This document shows, piece by piece, positions 1-9,677 of a stretch of 64,000 bases of DNA. The position numbers and the translations under genes are program-made. How positions within the stretch are numbered: position 1 is the stretch's first letter; every line of letters starts with the position of its first letter. The stretch is from Croceivirga radicis (GTDB lineage Bacteria > Bacteroidota > Bacteroidia > Flavobacteriales > Flavobacteriaceae), in NCBI RefSeq assembly GCF_002072105.2, contig NZ_MTBC01000004.1:186001-250000 (forward strand). The letters run 5' to 3'. The notes beneath the pieces are model-generated. The model had not been told where the DNA came from and ran no database searches. It was given only the letters and a program-made list of their open reading frames with translations.

Positions 1-161
1 TCATCACTGACCGTACCTATTCCTTTTTCTAATATACCAATATTTACAAAGGGAATTGGATTCTTACTGGAAGCATTCAAAACCTGACCCTTATAGTCTT
101 GCTGGGGATACATTTTATTAACAAAACAGATTAAGAAAATGAAAATGATAAAGATTCTCAT
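1..161 (-). CDS. Secreted protein with CarboxypepD_reg-like N-terminus (partial)
   Basis: Only the first 53 codons are present; the gene runs off the left edge. Reading leftward from the ATG at 161, the protein opens with a hydrophobic signal peptide (MRIFIIFIFLICFVNKMYPQ) and then shows GQVLNASSKNPIPFVNIGI, the first strands of a CarboxypepD_reg-like beta-sandwich. That domain typically starts Bacteroidota outer-membrane receptors or DUF5686-type and other secreted proteins. Which of these follows cannot be told here. An internal ATG at 113 would lose the signal peptide, so the upstream ATG is preferred. Confidence 0.7.
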   Translation of the reverse strand, partial: MRIFIIFIFLICFVNKMYPQQDYKGQVLNASSKNPIPFVNIGILEKGIGTVSD

Positions 162-279
162 TGATAAGATATTATATTTATTGTATTGTAAATCAAAATA
201 TTAAATCTTTTAGACAGCAAGGATTAATATGAATTTGTTTCTTTTAATTACTATGCATTAAAAAAAGAATATGAGCCAC

Positions 280-309
280 TAATAAGTAAATTTGATACTT
301 TACTTATTA
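280..309. repeat. Intergenic inverted repeat (AT-rich hairpin)
   Basis: A perfect 11-bp inverted repeat (TAATAAGTAAA / TTTACTTATTA) with an 8-base loop lies in the roughly 300-bp gap between two minus-strand genes. No clean U-tract follows on either strand, so it is not a textbook terminator. It may end the 460-2241 transcript or be a protein site. Nothing else recognisable is seen between 162 and 459. Confidence 0.4.
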
Positions 310-459
310 CGGTTTCTTAATTTAAAAGAAACAAACACCATTTCTTACCGTTAGGGATATAAATGACTTGGAGGAAAAGTGAATTCGTCTACATTCAATC
401 CATTATTGCTTAAATATATATCTAATAGAACATCGATAAATACGGTTTTGGTAATTTAC

Positions 460-2241
460 CTATCTAGAAACCACTTTAAGGGGAGAATTAACAGTGAACA
501 ATTCATGGTTTACTCCCTTTATACCTAATTTAAATAGTTGCACGGTTTTATTTTGCATATGAGTACCATAGTTTTCGTAAATAGTGGCTTTAAGGTAAGT
601 TGGCGTTAAACTTTTGTTGCCATAATAAGTAATATTCACCTTCCATGTACCTGGCAGAGAATTATCTAATAAGTACTCTTTTACATTATAACCAAAATCT
701 TTTTCTCTTTTAATTTCTTCTTGAGAATCTGCAAGACTATGTTTCCATAAATAATACTGATTTTCTGGATTTACAAACTGTAAATCAAATTCCGCCTCAC
801 TATCATTCCATTCAAACACCAGACGAGTACCCTTAAACTCCTCTTCCGCTACAAATAATTGATTTTTAGATTTATTTACTATTGTATTTTTATCCAGTAA
901 CAGCAAATTATTAAACTCTCTACTAATTATTGGATCAAAACCAATAGAGTCTTGACTTAAAAAACCTTCCTGCACAAGATATTGATATCTAGAATAAATT
1001 GAGGCGGCTTGCTTGGAAGCATCTAAATCCCTGTAACTATTTGCCAGGTCCATATAACTCTGAACATAATTAGGGCGCTGAACAAAAATTTCTTTATAAG
1101 TCTCGTTTGCTTTTGTATGGTTGCCAAAAAAGTCATACATATAAGCAAGAGCCTTTAAAAGTACAGGATTATCTTGAAAAAGCCCTTGATTTTCAGTTAT
1201 GATTAGTTTAGCAAAATTATCATCATTTTTTGAAGAAAAATACTTGTAGGCATCTAAAATAAAATAAGGAGAATTGCTATAAGTAGCTTCAAATTTTCCA
1301 TAAATATTCCTAGCTTCATCTAAGCTACTAGATTTATAAAGTTCTTTTAAATAGGTTGGTTCGTTCTCAAAAACCTTTTCTCTAGAAAGAACAGCTGAAG
1401 ATAAAAAGTTATTACGTAACCTTGCTTGATCCACTATTTTATTGTTGCCTGCAGTTCCTGTAATCGTATTCACAACAATAACCCCACCGTCTCCTAGGTT
1501 ACCGTATGCCACCGTGCTTGCTAAATTTCCTAAAATTGCTATTCTTTTGATATTGTTTATATCCACCCAAATTGGAACATTCGTGAAGATTTGTCCATCA
1601 ACATCAAAAATTGCTGGATTAGAATTGGTCAAAGACCCACCCCCACGTATAAAAACAGCTCCACCTGTTAATGAGGCGGTAGAAATAGAACCAACGCCAA
1701 AGGTTTGCTTGCCACTTGTGCAATTACCAACAACACGGATACCTGAAAATCGATTACGAAGTAAATCAAGTAAACAAAGACCAACTGGATTAATTTCATC
1801 TTCAGATAACATCCTTACCTTTCCACTTATCCTATCTGCATCTAGATAGCCATAAGCGGTTTTGATAATATTTTTATTGCTAAAATAATCTTCTGATAAT
1901 TCTTGTTGCGATCTACGTTTACTGGCCTCTACGGTTACCTCTTCTAACTCTTGTACGTCTGGCGTCATTACCAAATTTAAGCGGGTAGTAACATCTTCAA
2001 CCTTTATTTTAACCTCTTTTAAACCTATAGAACTGAATACGACTATATCTCCCTTATTGGCAATAATCTCATATTCACCTTTGGTATTTGTAAACACTGT
2101 ATTCTCCGTGTTTTCAATAGCAATCTTAACATTTTCTATTGGGTTGGTGCCATCGGTGATAATTCCTATAATACTGCGTTCTTGTGCCCAAGTTAAATTG
2201 GTGAACACAATTAAAACAAAAAATAAAATATTCTTTTTCAT
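460..2241 (-). CDS. Secreted CarboxypepD_reg / TonB-plug-like protein with TPRs, no beta-barrel
   Basis: 593 residues. A signal peptide (about 1-19, ending TWAQ) is followed by a CarboxypepD_reg-like domain (about 22-95). Next is a region resembling a TonB-dependent receptor plug (about 125-260), with an FIRGGGS stretch, an FDVDGQIF strand and a closing GDGGVIVVNT strand as in SusC plugs. The receptor barrel of more than 500 residues is absent. Instead come TPR-like helices (about 300-430) and a C-terminal beta domain (about 455-590) reminiscent of DUF2135. It probably acts in the periplasm or at the outer membrane, perhaps in protein-protein contact, but the function is unknown. The preceding M24 peptidase gene (2318-3664) reads the same way, 76 bp upstream. 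Confidence 0.65.
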   Translation of the reverse strand: MKKNILFFVLIVFTNLTWAQERSIIGIITDGTNPIENVKIAIENTENTVFTNTKGEYEIIANKGDIVVFSSIGLKEVKIKVEDVTTRLNLVMTPDVQELEEVTVEASKRRSQQELSEDYFSNKNIIKTAYGYLDADRISGKVRMLSEDEINPVGLCLLDLLRNRFSGIRVVGNCTSGKQTFGVGSISTASLTGGAVFIRGGGSLTNSNPAIFDVDGQIFTNVPIWVDINNIKRIAILGNLASTVAYGNLGDGGVIVVNTITGTAGNNKIVDQARLRNNFLSSAVLSREKVFENEPTYLKELYKSSSLDEARNIYGKFEATYSNSPYFILDAYKYFSSKNDDNFAKLIITENQGLFQDNPVLLKALAYMYDFFGNHTKANETYKEIFVQRPNYVQSYMDLANSYRDLDASKQAASIYSRYQYLVQEGFLSQDSIGFDPIISREFNNLLLLDKNTIVNKSKNQLFVAEEEFKGTRLVFEWNDSEAEFDLQFVNPENQYYLWKHSLADSQEEIKREKDFGYNVKEYLLDNSLPGTWKVNITYYGNKSLTPTYLKATIYENYGTHMQNKTVQLFKLGIKGVNHELFTVNSPLKVVSR

Positions 2242-2317
2242 AGTGTTTCGTTAAAAAGATTAAAGAAAATGCTCAATTTTAATTAAACGGCTGTTTTACA
2301 CTAATATACGAATTTTA

Positions 2318-3664
2318 TTATTGCCCCAATTGCGGTTTAACCCTAGGTATTAGCAATAAATTTGTTTGTCTGCCATTTACGTATCTAAACCCATCTTCAC
2401 CGTAAAATCCAGCTTCTTCTAGCATAATTCGGATATCCCTTTTCCATTCTGGAATATTAACTGTGGTATTAAGCTCAATTGCGTAAACCGTATTTGGGTT
2501 TAACGGATAATTTTCACCATCGTCTTTAAACACCCCTCCTTGTGAATCCCACATGCCAATTGTTGTACCTGCAGAGTGCCCGTAAAGACCCAATGGATGC
2601 GTATAAATAGCTGGCTTAAACCCTGCTTCTTTAGCTTCTTTTAAGGATTTTGCTAAGATTTCGTTACCAGTACGCCCCTTAATCATATTATTAGTTAAAA
2701 AGTCTTGTACTTTATTACCGTCCTTTAAAGCATCTACAAGAAATTGAGGCGCTTTTGTTTCATTTGGTTTTAAAACATAGGCCAGTTCTTGACAATCGGT
2801 ATTTAAACGCAAATAGGTTATGCCAAAATCACAATGCACCAAGTCTCCGGGCATTATTACCATGTCTTCTGGTCTGCCCGAAAAGGAATATAGGTGCCCT
2901 ACTAATTCATCGCTAGTTCTTTGCACGTCAACTGTTGGGTGAAACCATGTTTCTAAGCCCAAATCTGTAACCTTTTGTCGCATCCACCACTCTACATCTG
3001 TAGTAGTTGTAAAACCAGGGGTAATAACTTTTTCTGAAAACGCTTCTGCAATAATATCGTGGGTAATATCCACTAATTGATTGTAGATTACCATTTCTCT
3101 GGCTGTTCTGGTTTCTATCCATCTAACAGCCAATTGTTCCGCAGAAGTTATTTTAGAATGGTACTTTTTTGGCAAAGCTGCCAATAATTCTTCATAATCT
3201 GTTTTAACCAAGCCGTCTGCAATATTATGGTCCTTAGAAAAATTTAAGGCTATAGTTTTTGGCTTGCGTTCTTCTATTAATTCTACGAGTCGTTTCCATT
3301 GATTGGGTTGTTTTTCCTTTTCCCAGGCAGAAACTATACTCTTACCCACATTGTAACGGGCTACAGCTAATTTTTCTATTGTATTTTTAGTTTTATCCCT
3401 GTAGAATAATAAGATTGTTCTACGTCTAGCATTTAACCAAGTTGCGGGTAGCATAGTTTTGATGACAGGGTCTTCATTATATTCCCTTGAAATAACCAAC
3501 CACATATCTATTTTGGTTTTATCCATTAATTCTGGTAAAAGCACATTAAAACGTTCTTCTAAAATTTCATCTACTATTTGCGCCCTTTCTTTTTCAGAAA
3601 CTATTTGTTGCGAATAACATAGTGTAGAAATAAATAATACCACTAATAACTTAAAATTTTTCAT
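2318..3664 (-). CDS. Secreted M24 family metallopeptidase (Xaa-Pro aminopeptidase-like)
   Basis: 448 residues with a signal peptide (about 1-19, ending CYSQ). The C-terminal half is a pita-bread M24 domain. Candidate metal ligands are D279 and D290 (in CDFGITYLRLNTD), a histidine in the HPLGLYGHSAG stretch (about 356-363), E397 (YAIELNT) and E416/E417 (MLEEAG). These fit the DDHEE set of dinuclear aminopeptidases. The N-terminal half is the usual creatinase-like extension. It probably removes N-terminal residues, often before proline, from peptides in the periplasm. Its start lies 31 bp from the end of menE on the same strand, so it may be the tail of the menC-CPBP-menE transcript. Confidence 0.8.
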   Translation of the reverse strand: MKNFKLLVVLFISTLCYSQQIVSEKERAQIVDEILEERFNVLLPELMDKTKIDMWLVISREYNEDPVIKTMLPATWLNARRRTILLFYRDKTKNTIEKLAVARYNVGKSIVSAWEKEKQPNQWKRLVELIEERKPKTIALNFSKDHNIADGLVKTDYEELLAALPKKYHSKITSAEQLAVRWIETRTAREMVIYNQLVDITHDIIAEAFSEKVITPGFTTTTDVEWWMRQKVTDLGLETWFHPTVDVQRTSDELVGHLYSFSGRPEDMVIMPGDLVHCDFGITYLRLNTDCQELAYVLKPNETKAPQFLVDALKDGNKVQDFLTNNMIKGRTGNEILAKSLKEAKEAGFKPAIYTHPLGLYGHSAGTTIGMWDSQGGVFKDDGENYPLNPNTVYAIELNTTVNIPEWKRDIRIMLEEAGFYGEDGFRYVNGRQTNLLLIPRVKPQLGQ

Positions 3665-3695
3665 TGTGAATTGGTTGATTTTGATTGGAATGAAA

Positions 3696-4760
3696 TTACA
3701 GAAATAATTTATCTATTGTGGCTTGCCGTTTTACTTTACCCGTATCGGTTTCTACAAATTTGGCTAGTGTGTAAATTGACTTTGGCGTTTCAAATTTGGT
3801 TAAATTGGAATGTTGCTTTATCCCTTCTATTATATTTTTGGATACCACCGATTCTTGTTCTATAAGCAAACACAATTTTTGACCTAAGCGCTCATCTTTT
3901 ACCCCAAATAGAAAAAACCGGTTTTGAATATGAGGCTTTAGCTTTTCCTCAATAACCTCTGGAATCAATTTAATCCCCCCGCTATTGATAACATTGTCCC
4001 ACCTACCCAACCATTTAAACATCTGGCTTCCTTTTAGTTCAACCATATCATTGGTTTGTATAACTTCAAATGAAACCCTGGGAGCCTTCACTACTAGACA
4101 ACCTCTTTGGTCTTTATCTATTGTAACCTCCGGTAGTACTCGAAAAAAATTGGATTCTTTAAGATTTTTTGCGGCAATATGGGTTATCGTCTCCGTCATT
4201 CCATAGGTTTCAAAACTATTAGTGTTCAAAACCACTAATTCCTCTCTTAGTTCCTTAGATACCGGGGCACCTCCTATAATCAATGTTTTTACTTGATTTA
4301 ATAAAGCTAAACTGCTAGTTACTTGTAACGGTACCATCGCCACAAAATCAAAATTTTCTTTTAAATCTTTTAAAGGATTATTAGAGGGAGGTACTATAAC
4401 TAATTCCAAACCAAGGACCATGGCTCTTACCAACATCATCTTACCTGCAATGAATGCTGCTGATAAGCACAATAATGCAGATTCACCAGACTGTAGGTTG
4501 AAAAATCTACCTGTGGCCATTGCCGAATTTCGCATGTGTTCTTTTTGCAAAATAATCTGTTTAGGCTTTCCGGTAGAACCTGATGTGAATACCTTTACAC
4601 TATCGGTTTCAGATAACCAATCCACCAAAAAATCACCTACAGATACTCTATAGTCTTTATCCGAAGCTTGTTCTAGCCGTGCAAAGGTCAACAAGGCTTC
4701 TTCAGAAAAAGATTGCCCATTTAATTTAAAATCAGGATGTAGTCGCGTTTTCTTTTGCAA
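3696..4760 (-). CDS. menE: o-Succinylbenzoate-CoA ligase (AMP-binding enzyme)
   Basis: 354 residues, short for the ANL superfamily but usual for Bacteroidota MenE. The ATP-binding P-loop TSGSTGKPK is at 59-67, followed by the YGMTE motif, the hinge region LGRWDNVINSGG, and the C-terminal GKVKRQ that carries the adenylation lysine. The assignment as OSB-CoA synthetase of menaquinone synthesis rests on these motifs plus menC two genes upstream. Its start overlaps the end of the CPBP protease gene by 29 bp, which suggests translational coupling. Confidence 0.85.
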   Translation of the reverse strand: MQKKTRLHPDFKLNGQSFSEEALLTFARLEQASDKDYRVSVGDFLVDWLSETDSVKVFTSGSTGKPKQIILQKEHMRNSAMATGRFFNLQSGESALLCLSAAFIAGKMMLVRAMVLGLELVIVPPSNNPLKDLKENFDFVAMVPLQVTSSLALLNQVKTLIIGGAPVSKELREELVVLNTNSFETYGMTETITHIAAKNLKESNFFRVLPEVTIDKDQRGCLVVKAPRVSFEVIQTNDMVELKGSQMFKWLGRWDNVINSGGIKLIPEVIEEKLKPHIQNRFFLFGVKDERLGQKLCLLIEQESVVSKNIIEGIKQHSNLTKFETPKSIYTLAKFVETDTGKVKRQATIDKLFL

Positions 4761-5664
4761 AAAATTCTTCTTTAGTTAAAATCCTGCCAAACAATTTTTC
4801 TTTCCAATTTTTCCAATTGTATATTTTTCCGAACAATGCTAACAATATTGGAAAAATAACCAGAACTGGGACCAAAACATCCCAGCCAAGAATTGGCTCA
4901 GATACATCGGTATAAATGGAATCTGTTTGAAAAGCAGTCCATTCTGCCGTTAATAATAAGGCTGAAATTAAATTATTGGCTGCGTGAAAACCCAAAGCTA
5001 ACTCCAATCCCTCATCCATAAGGGTTAATATTCCTAGAAAAAAACCAGTTCCAATGTAATACACCATTATGCCCATACCCAATTTACCCACCTCAGGATT
5101 TGCAATATGCATTAAACCAAAGATAATTGATGTGGTAAACAAAGGCACCCATCTATTTTTAGCCAACAACCCCAATCCTTGCATCATGTGGGCCCTAAAC
5201 AAATACTCCTCAAAACTGGTCTGTAAAGGCACCAATAAAATGGCAATTACTGCCATGGGTATAAATTTATTTAGTTGAAACGTGAACACATAATCTTCTG
5301 GAGACATAAATATGTCTGTCATGGTTAAAATAACCGTTAGGGTACCCCAGACGCCAAAAGCAAAAAATACCCTTTTCCAATCAATTTTTTTTCTTGATGT
5401 AGTTAAGGCCGTAATACTTTGTCCATGCACTAAAAGCACCCATCCAAGAACAACAAATAAACCAACTACCAATGGTGCCAATAAAAATATTAATGTAATA
5501 TTTTTACCAAGTTTGTCTATGAGCATGGCCATAGAAGCTTCCACATCCATATTGCTCATTAACGTAGCAATATAGTTGAGTAGCATAAAACCAATAAAAC
5601 CAATAGGTAACACAAAAAACTTCCATAAACCAGGGGTACTTTTGTAACCTTGTTCTATATACAT
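4732..5664 (-). CDS. CPBP family intramembrane metalloprotease (CAAX protease-like)
   Basis: 310 residues with about eight hydrophobic segments. The ABI/CPBP signature is complete: EExxxR at 152-157 (FEEYLFRAHM), H186 in FGLMHI, and H227/N231 in GFHAANN. These residues form the membrane-embedded glutamyl/metal site of CAAX-protease homologues. The substrate is unknown. The gene overlaps menC at its start (10 bp) and menE at its end (29 bp), so it is embedded in the men operon, though no role in menaquinone synthesis is established for this family. Confidence 0.85.
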   Translation of the reverse strand: MYIEQGYKSTPGLWKFFVLPIGFIGFMLLNYIATLMSNMDVEASMAMLIDKLGKNITLIFLLAPLVVGLFVVLGWVLLVHGQSITALTTSRKKIDWKRVFFAFGVWGTLTVILTMTDIFMSPEDYVFTFQLNKFIPMAVIAILLVPLQTSFEEYLFRAHMMQGLGLLAKNRWVPLFTTSIIFGLMHIANPEVGKLGMGIMVYYIGTGFFLGILTLMDEGLELALGFHAANNLISALLLTAEWTAFQTDSIYTDVSEPILGWDVLVPVLVIFPILLALFGKIYNWKNWKEKLFGRILTKEEFFAKENATTS

Positions 5665-6707
5665 AAGGCGTTGATTAGATTATCTTGCCAAGATAAGTCA
5701 TTTCTATAAAACAACTTTCCATTGCTAACGGTAAGGGGAGAATCAAAATTATTGGTAAAAAGACTGCCCGTTCCTAAACCTTGTGGGATTGTTGTATTCA
5801 ACGTTGCCGTCCATTGCGCTATGGCATTTAATCCCACGTTGCTCTCTAACGCACTTGTTATCCACCAGTTAATCCCTAAAGATTCTGCAATAGTTATCCA
5901 TTCTTCTGAACCTTTAAACCCACCAACCAAGCTTGGTTTTAGAATAATATAATTGGGCTTTATAGTTTCCAACAAAGCTTTTTTATCCTTATACTTAACT
6001 ATCCCTATTAACTCTTCATCTAGTGCAATTGGAAGAGGTGATTTTCTACACAAATCAGACATATACTGCAACTGACCTTGCTTAATAGGCTGTTCTATGG
6101 AATGCAAATCAAAACTTGCTAAAACAGTTAATCTTTCCAATGCTTTAGAAGGGCCAAACGCACCATTGGCGTCTACTCTCAATTCTATTTCCGAAGCAGA
6201 ATATCGCTTTCTTATGGACTTTAGTATGGAAATTTCGGTATCAAAATCTATAGCGCCAATTTTCATTTTTATACAATGAAAACCTTCTTTAAGTTTTTGC
6301 TGAATTTGCTCCAACATAAAAGACTTATCTCCCATCCAAATAAGTCCGTTTATATTGATAGGCGCTTCATTTTTAACGAAACCAGAAGGGAACAGTTCAA
6401 AAGGAGAATTACTATTTAACGATAAAAATGCCTGTTCTAGACCAAACTGGATAGATGGAAATTCTACCAGCTCTTCCAATAATTTGGAGAGGCCCAGATG
6501 GATATTTGAACAAGTATAGTGTAGTTTTTTTTCATAATCTGGTCTATCATCAATACTTAGACCCCTTAGAATACCGCACTCGCCAATACCCTGTTTACCG
6601 TTTTCTTCTAAAATTATAAACCAAGTTTCCTTTTTTGTAAGCACCCCTCTTGAAGTACCACTTGGCCTTTTAAAATATAAAATATACCTTTTGTAAAATG
6701 CTTTCAT
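5655..6707 (-). CDS. menC: o-Succinylbenzoate synthase
   Basis: 350 residues of the enolase superfamily. The catalytic residues are in place: K147 and K149 (IKMKIG), metal ligands D179 (RVDANGAF), E205 (HSIEQPI) and D230 (ALDEEL), and K257 (IILKPS). The enzyme dehydrates SHCHC to o-succinylbenzoate, which MenE, encoded two genes downstream, then activates. It heads the menC-CPBP-menE transcript and is divergent from the SDR gene at 6753, with 45 bp between them. Confidence 0.88.
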   Translation of the reverse strand: MKAFYKRYILYFKRPSGTSRGVLTKKETWFIILEENGKQGIGECGILRGLSIDDRPDYEKKLHYTCSNIHLGLSKLLEELVEFPSIQFGLEQAFLSLNSNSPFELFPSGFVKNEAPININGLIWMGDKSFMLEQIQQKLKEGFHCIKMKIGAIDFDTEISILKSIRKRYSASEIELRVDANGAFGPSKALERLTVLASFDLHSIEQPIKQGQLQYMSDLCRKSPLPIALDEELIGIVKYKDKKALLETIKPNYIILKPSLVGGFKGSEEWITIAESLGINWWITSALESNVGLNAIAQWTATLNTTIPQGLGTGSLFTNNFDSPLTVSNGKLFYRNDLSWQDNLINALCI

Positions 6708-6752
6708 AGCCTAAACAAATTTAAGTATATTACCTTTTTTACTAGAATTAAA

Positions 6753-7541
6753 ATGAACGAAAAAAAAGTAGTTTGGATAACAGGGGCCTCCTCTGGAATT
6801 GGAGAAGCTTTGGTGTACGAATATGCCAGTTTACATTATAACATTATTCTTTCTGCACGTAATACGGAAAAATTAACCGCTATTGCCAATTCAATTAAAG
6901 ATAGAACAGGTACCGCCATTTTACCGTTGGATTTAAATGAGCTAGACGCCATGGAAACAAAGGCCGAAAAAGCATTCAATTGTTTTGGAAGAATAGATAT
7001 TTTAATAAATAATGCCGGTATTAGCCAAAGATCATTAATAACGGAAACGTCTTTAGCGGTTTATGAGAAATTAATGCGGGTTAACTATCTAGGAACTGTG
7101 GCTTTGACCAAGGCTTTACTACCTTATTACATTAACCAAAAGCACGGTACAATTGGCGTGGTTACTAGCTTAATGGGTAAATTTGCCTCTCCCTACCGAT
7201 CTGGCTATTGTGGAGCTAAACATGCTTTACATGGTTTTTTTGACGCTTTACGTTTAGAGCATCAAAAAGATGGTATTAGCGTAACCTTAATTTGCCCTGG
7301 ATTTGTTGCCACTTCAATAGCAAAAAATGCCTTAATAGGCTCTGGGCAAAAACAGGGTACTGATGATAAAGCAACAAGTGAAGGTTTAGCTCCTGAACTT
7401 GCCGCCAGAAAAATAAGAGTAGGGTTACAAAAGAAAAAATTTGAAATCTACATTGGCGGAAAAGAACTGTTGGGCATTTACCTAAAACGATTTTTTCCTA
7501 AGCTTCTCCACAGGTTAGTACTTAAAAGTACGGTGCGTTAA
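6753..7541 (+). CDS. SDR family NAD(P)-dependent oxidoreductase
   Basis: 262 residues of the classical short-chain dehydrogenase fold. The cofactor motif TGASSGIG is near residue 10, NNAG near 86, the catalytic serine region SSLMGK is followed by YCGAK (Tyr-xxx-Lys), and CPGFVATSI follows. The substrate cannot be read from the sequence. A basic C-terminal tail (about 225-262, rich in Lys and Phe) resembles the DHRS7/sniffer-like subgroup, which may be membrane-associated. The stop is one base from the stop of the convergent kinase gene at 7543, leaving no room for a separate terminator. Confidence 0.85.
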   Translation: MNEKKVVWITGASSGIGEALVYEYASLHYNIILSARNTEKLTAIANSIKDRTGTAILPLDLNELDAMETKAEKAFNCFGRIDILINNAGISQRSLITETSLAVYEKLMRVNYLGTVALTKALLPYYINQKHGTIGVVTSLMGKFASPYRSGYCGAKHALHGFFDALRLEHQKDGISVTLICPGFVATSIAKNALIGSGQKQGTDDKATSEGLAPELAARKIRVGLQKKKFEIYIGGKELLGIYLKRFFPKLLHRLVLKSTVR

Positions 7542-7542
7542 T

Positions 7543-9501
7543 TTAAAAATTGAACCAAAAACGAACACCTTCTTTTGTATGGTCTACATTAAGTTTAGAT
7601 TGTAATTGATTTACCAATCTATTTATTAATCTAAAGCCCATAGAGGTATTGGTACGCTCGTCCATATCTTCTGGTAAACCTACACCATTATCAGAATACT
7701 CAAAATATCCTTTATCGCCATCTTTACGCAAGTGTATGTAAATTTTACCATTATCGTCACCATCTGGGAATGCGTACTTAAACGTATTGGAAACCAATTC
7801 GTTCAAGATAAGTCCAAATGGTATAGCCCTATCAATATCCAGTTCGGTACCTTCTGCATCTACGGTAATACTAATGTTGTGGCCTCCTTTTTTAAATACA
7901 GATTGTACACTATTGATTAAGCTTTCTATATAGCCTTGCATCTCAATGTAAGACAGGTCTTCGTTTTGATATAGTTTTTGATGGATAAGTGCCATTGCTT
8001 TTACCCTACTTTTTCCTTCTTCTAAAGCGGCAATAGCAGCTTTACTCTTGGTATTGCGGGTCTGTAAACTCAATAAACTAGATACCATTTGTAAATTGTT
8101 CTTTACCCTATGGTGAATTTCCCTCAATAAAGATTCTTTTTCTTTTAAAGAGTCTTCTATAAAATGCTTTTGTTCCGCAATTAAGCGCTGGTTTTTTATA
8201 CTCTTGGCATACGCATATACAAGCCCTATAAGACCCAAAACCGTAAATATCAACGATATTAATACCAAATAAATTCTTTCTCCTTGAGCTTTGAGGTCAT
8301 TTCTAATTTTCTCATTTGCCATCTTTTGCTCCGCAATAAGTTTTCTAGAATTTTCTAGATCCGAGGTACCTACAATAGCAACCAATTGTTGTTTTAAAAT
8401 AGAAACCTCATTGGCTTTTAAAGAGTCTTTTATAAAAGCATTTTTCTTGTAAAACTGAGCCGCACTTTTATAATTTTCTATTTTATCATAATACTGGGCC
8501 AACAACCTATTTCGTTTAATACGTTGCTCAACTGTCATTTCTTCAAACTCTTCTTCTAAAAGTTTTTTTGCGGTTCTGTTGTTGTCTAGCTGCAAATGTG
8601 CTTCTGCTAGGTTTAAAGTATTCTCGGTAATCTGACTTGTAAATTTTCCGTGATTAAACTCTTTAAAGGTTTTTATGCTGTTGTTAAGGTTTGGTATGGC
8701 TTCTATATATTGTTTTAAAAGAACCTGACTTTTACCAATGTTACCTTCTACCTCTGCACGCAATGCTTCGCTGTTAAAAATATCTATTTCTGTTTTCTGT
8801 ATAGAAATATCGTTAATGTAAAGATTTAGGAACGAAATGGATTTGTTAAATTCCGTGAGAGCCGTAGGCGCTGATTTATCTTGATACAGAAAATACCCTA
8901 TTTTATTATGAAATTGTGCAAAGGCATAGTAATCGTTATCTGGAATAGTTGGTTTTACATCCATTATATACTGCTTCATGGCCTGTCTGTATAAACCCAT
9001 ACTAGCATAAATATCATGATAGGCTACATTTTCTGTTAAACCTAAACTCTTCTTTAGTTCCCTTATCTCTATTTGCTTGTCATACATTTGGAGTCGCTGG
9101 TAATTTTCATCCATCAATTCCAACAACAAAGACATTTTGTCTAACTCTAGACTGTCCGTACCATTATATAGTTCTTTGGCAATAGCAATGCTCTTATCAT
9201 TATCGCCAATATCGCTATACAATTTGGCTTCCATTAATTTGTAAGCCAATATGCCTAGGGTATCATTTGTTTTTTCTGAAGTACTTAGAGATACCCTTAC
9301 GGACTCTAACCAATCGTATGCAGAGTTTTCTGTGTATCTATTAGGGGTATTAAAAAAGTAGTCTAATTTATTTTGGGCTCCTTCTAAAGAACTAAAGGTC
9401 TCTAGTGGATTTACTTCTTGCGAATTTTGTGCCTGCATAGGCAAGCAAAGAAGGGCTGTGGCCAAAAAGGTTAATACTACTAATGTTTGTTTGGGTGTCA
9501 T
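7543..9501 (-). CDS. TPR sensor histidine kinase, HisKA_2/HATPase type
   Basis: 652 residues. A signal peptide (1-24, ending PMQAQ) leads to a TPR-rich periplasmic sensor region (about 40-370). A transmembrane helix follows at about 409-431, a coiled coil, then a HisKA_2 dimerisation domain with EIHHRVKNNLQ (acceptor H463 or H464) and a C-terminal HATPase with N-box LNELVSN and DNGVGLPE. This class often works with LytTR or simple receiver regulators, so the LytTR regulator at 10140-10898 is the natural partner. The two are, however, separated by 638 bp holding terminators and are probably transcribed apart. Confidence 0.85.
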   Translation of the reverse strand: MTPKQTLVVLTFLATALLCLPMQAQNSQEVNPLETFSSLEGAQNKLDYFFNTPNRYTENSAYDWLESVRVSLSTSEKTNDTLGILAYKLMEAKLYSDIGDNDKSIAIAKELYNGTDSLELDKMSLLLELMDENYQRLQMYDKQIEIRELKKSLGLTENVAYHDIYASMGLYRQAMKQYIMDVKPTIPDNDYYAFAQFHNKIGYFLYQDKSAPTALTEFNKSISFLNLYINDISIQKTEIDIFNSEALRAEVEGNIGKSQVLLKQYIEAIPNLNNSIKTFKEFNHGKFTSQITENTLNLAEAHLQLDNNRTAKKLLEEEFEEMTVEQRIKRNRLLAQYYDKIENYKSAAQFYKKNAFIKDSLKANEVSILKQQLVAIVGTSDLENSRKLIAEQKMANEKIRNDLKAQGERIYLVLISLIFTVLGLIGLVYAYAKSIKNQRLIAEQKHFIEDSLKEKESLLREIHHRVKNNLQMVSSLLSLQTRNTKSKAAIAALEEGKSRVKAMALIHQKLYQNEDLSYIEMQGYIESLINSVQSVFKKGGHNISITVDAEGTELDIDRAIPFGLILNELVSNTFKYAFPDGDDNGKIYIHLRKDGDKGYFEYSDNGVGLPEDMDERTNTSMGFRLINRLVNQLQSKLNVDHTKEGVRFWFNF

Positions 9502-9559
9502 ATGTTATTCTCGTAACTATAGTTTTCTCTTTCCAATTCTAAACAACTAAATCACATAT

Positions 9560-9579
9560 AGAACTAGAAAACTAGTTCT
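9560..9579. repeat. Perfect 8-bp inverted repeat upstream of the kinase gene
   Basis: AGAACTAG-AAAA-CTAGTTCT lies about 60 bp before the kinase start at 9501 and is followed on the plus strand by TTTTAAATTTT. It could be an operator for the kinase gene or a weak plus-strand terminator. The sequence does not decide. Confidence 0.4.
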
Positions 9580-9677
9580 TTTAAATTTTGCTGTTATTAC
9601 AAAGCACAAGGTGGTTACATAACTAAAACTTATATCTTTTTAGTGTGCAAAGCAGTAAAAACATTAAGTTTTAAATA

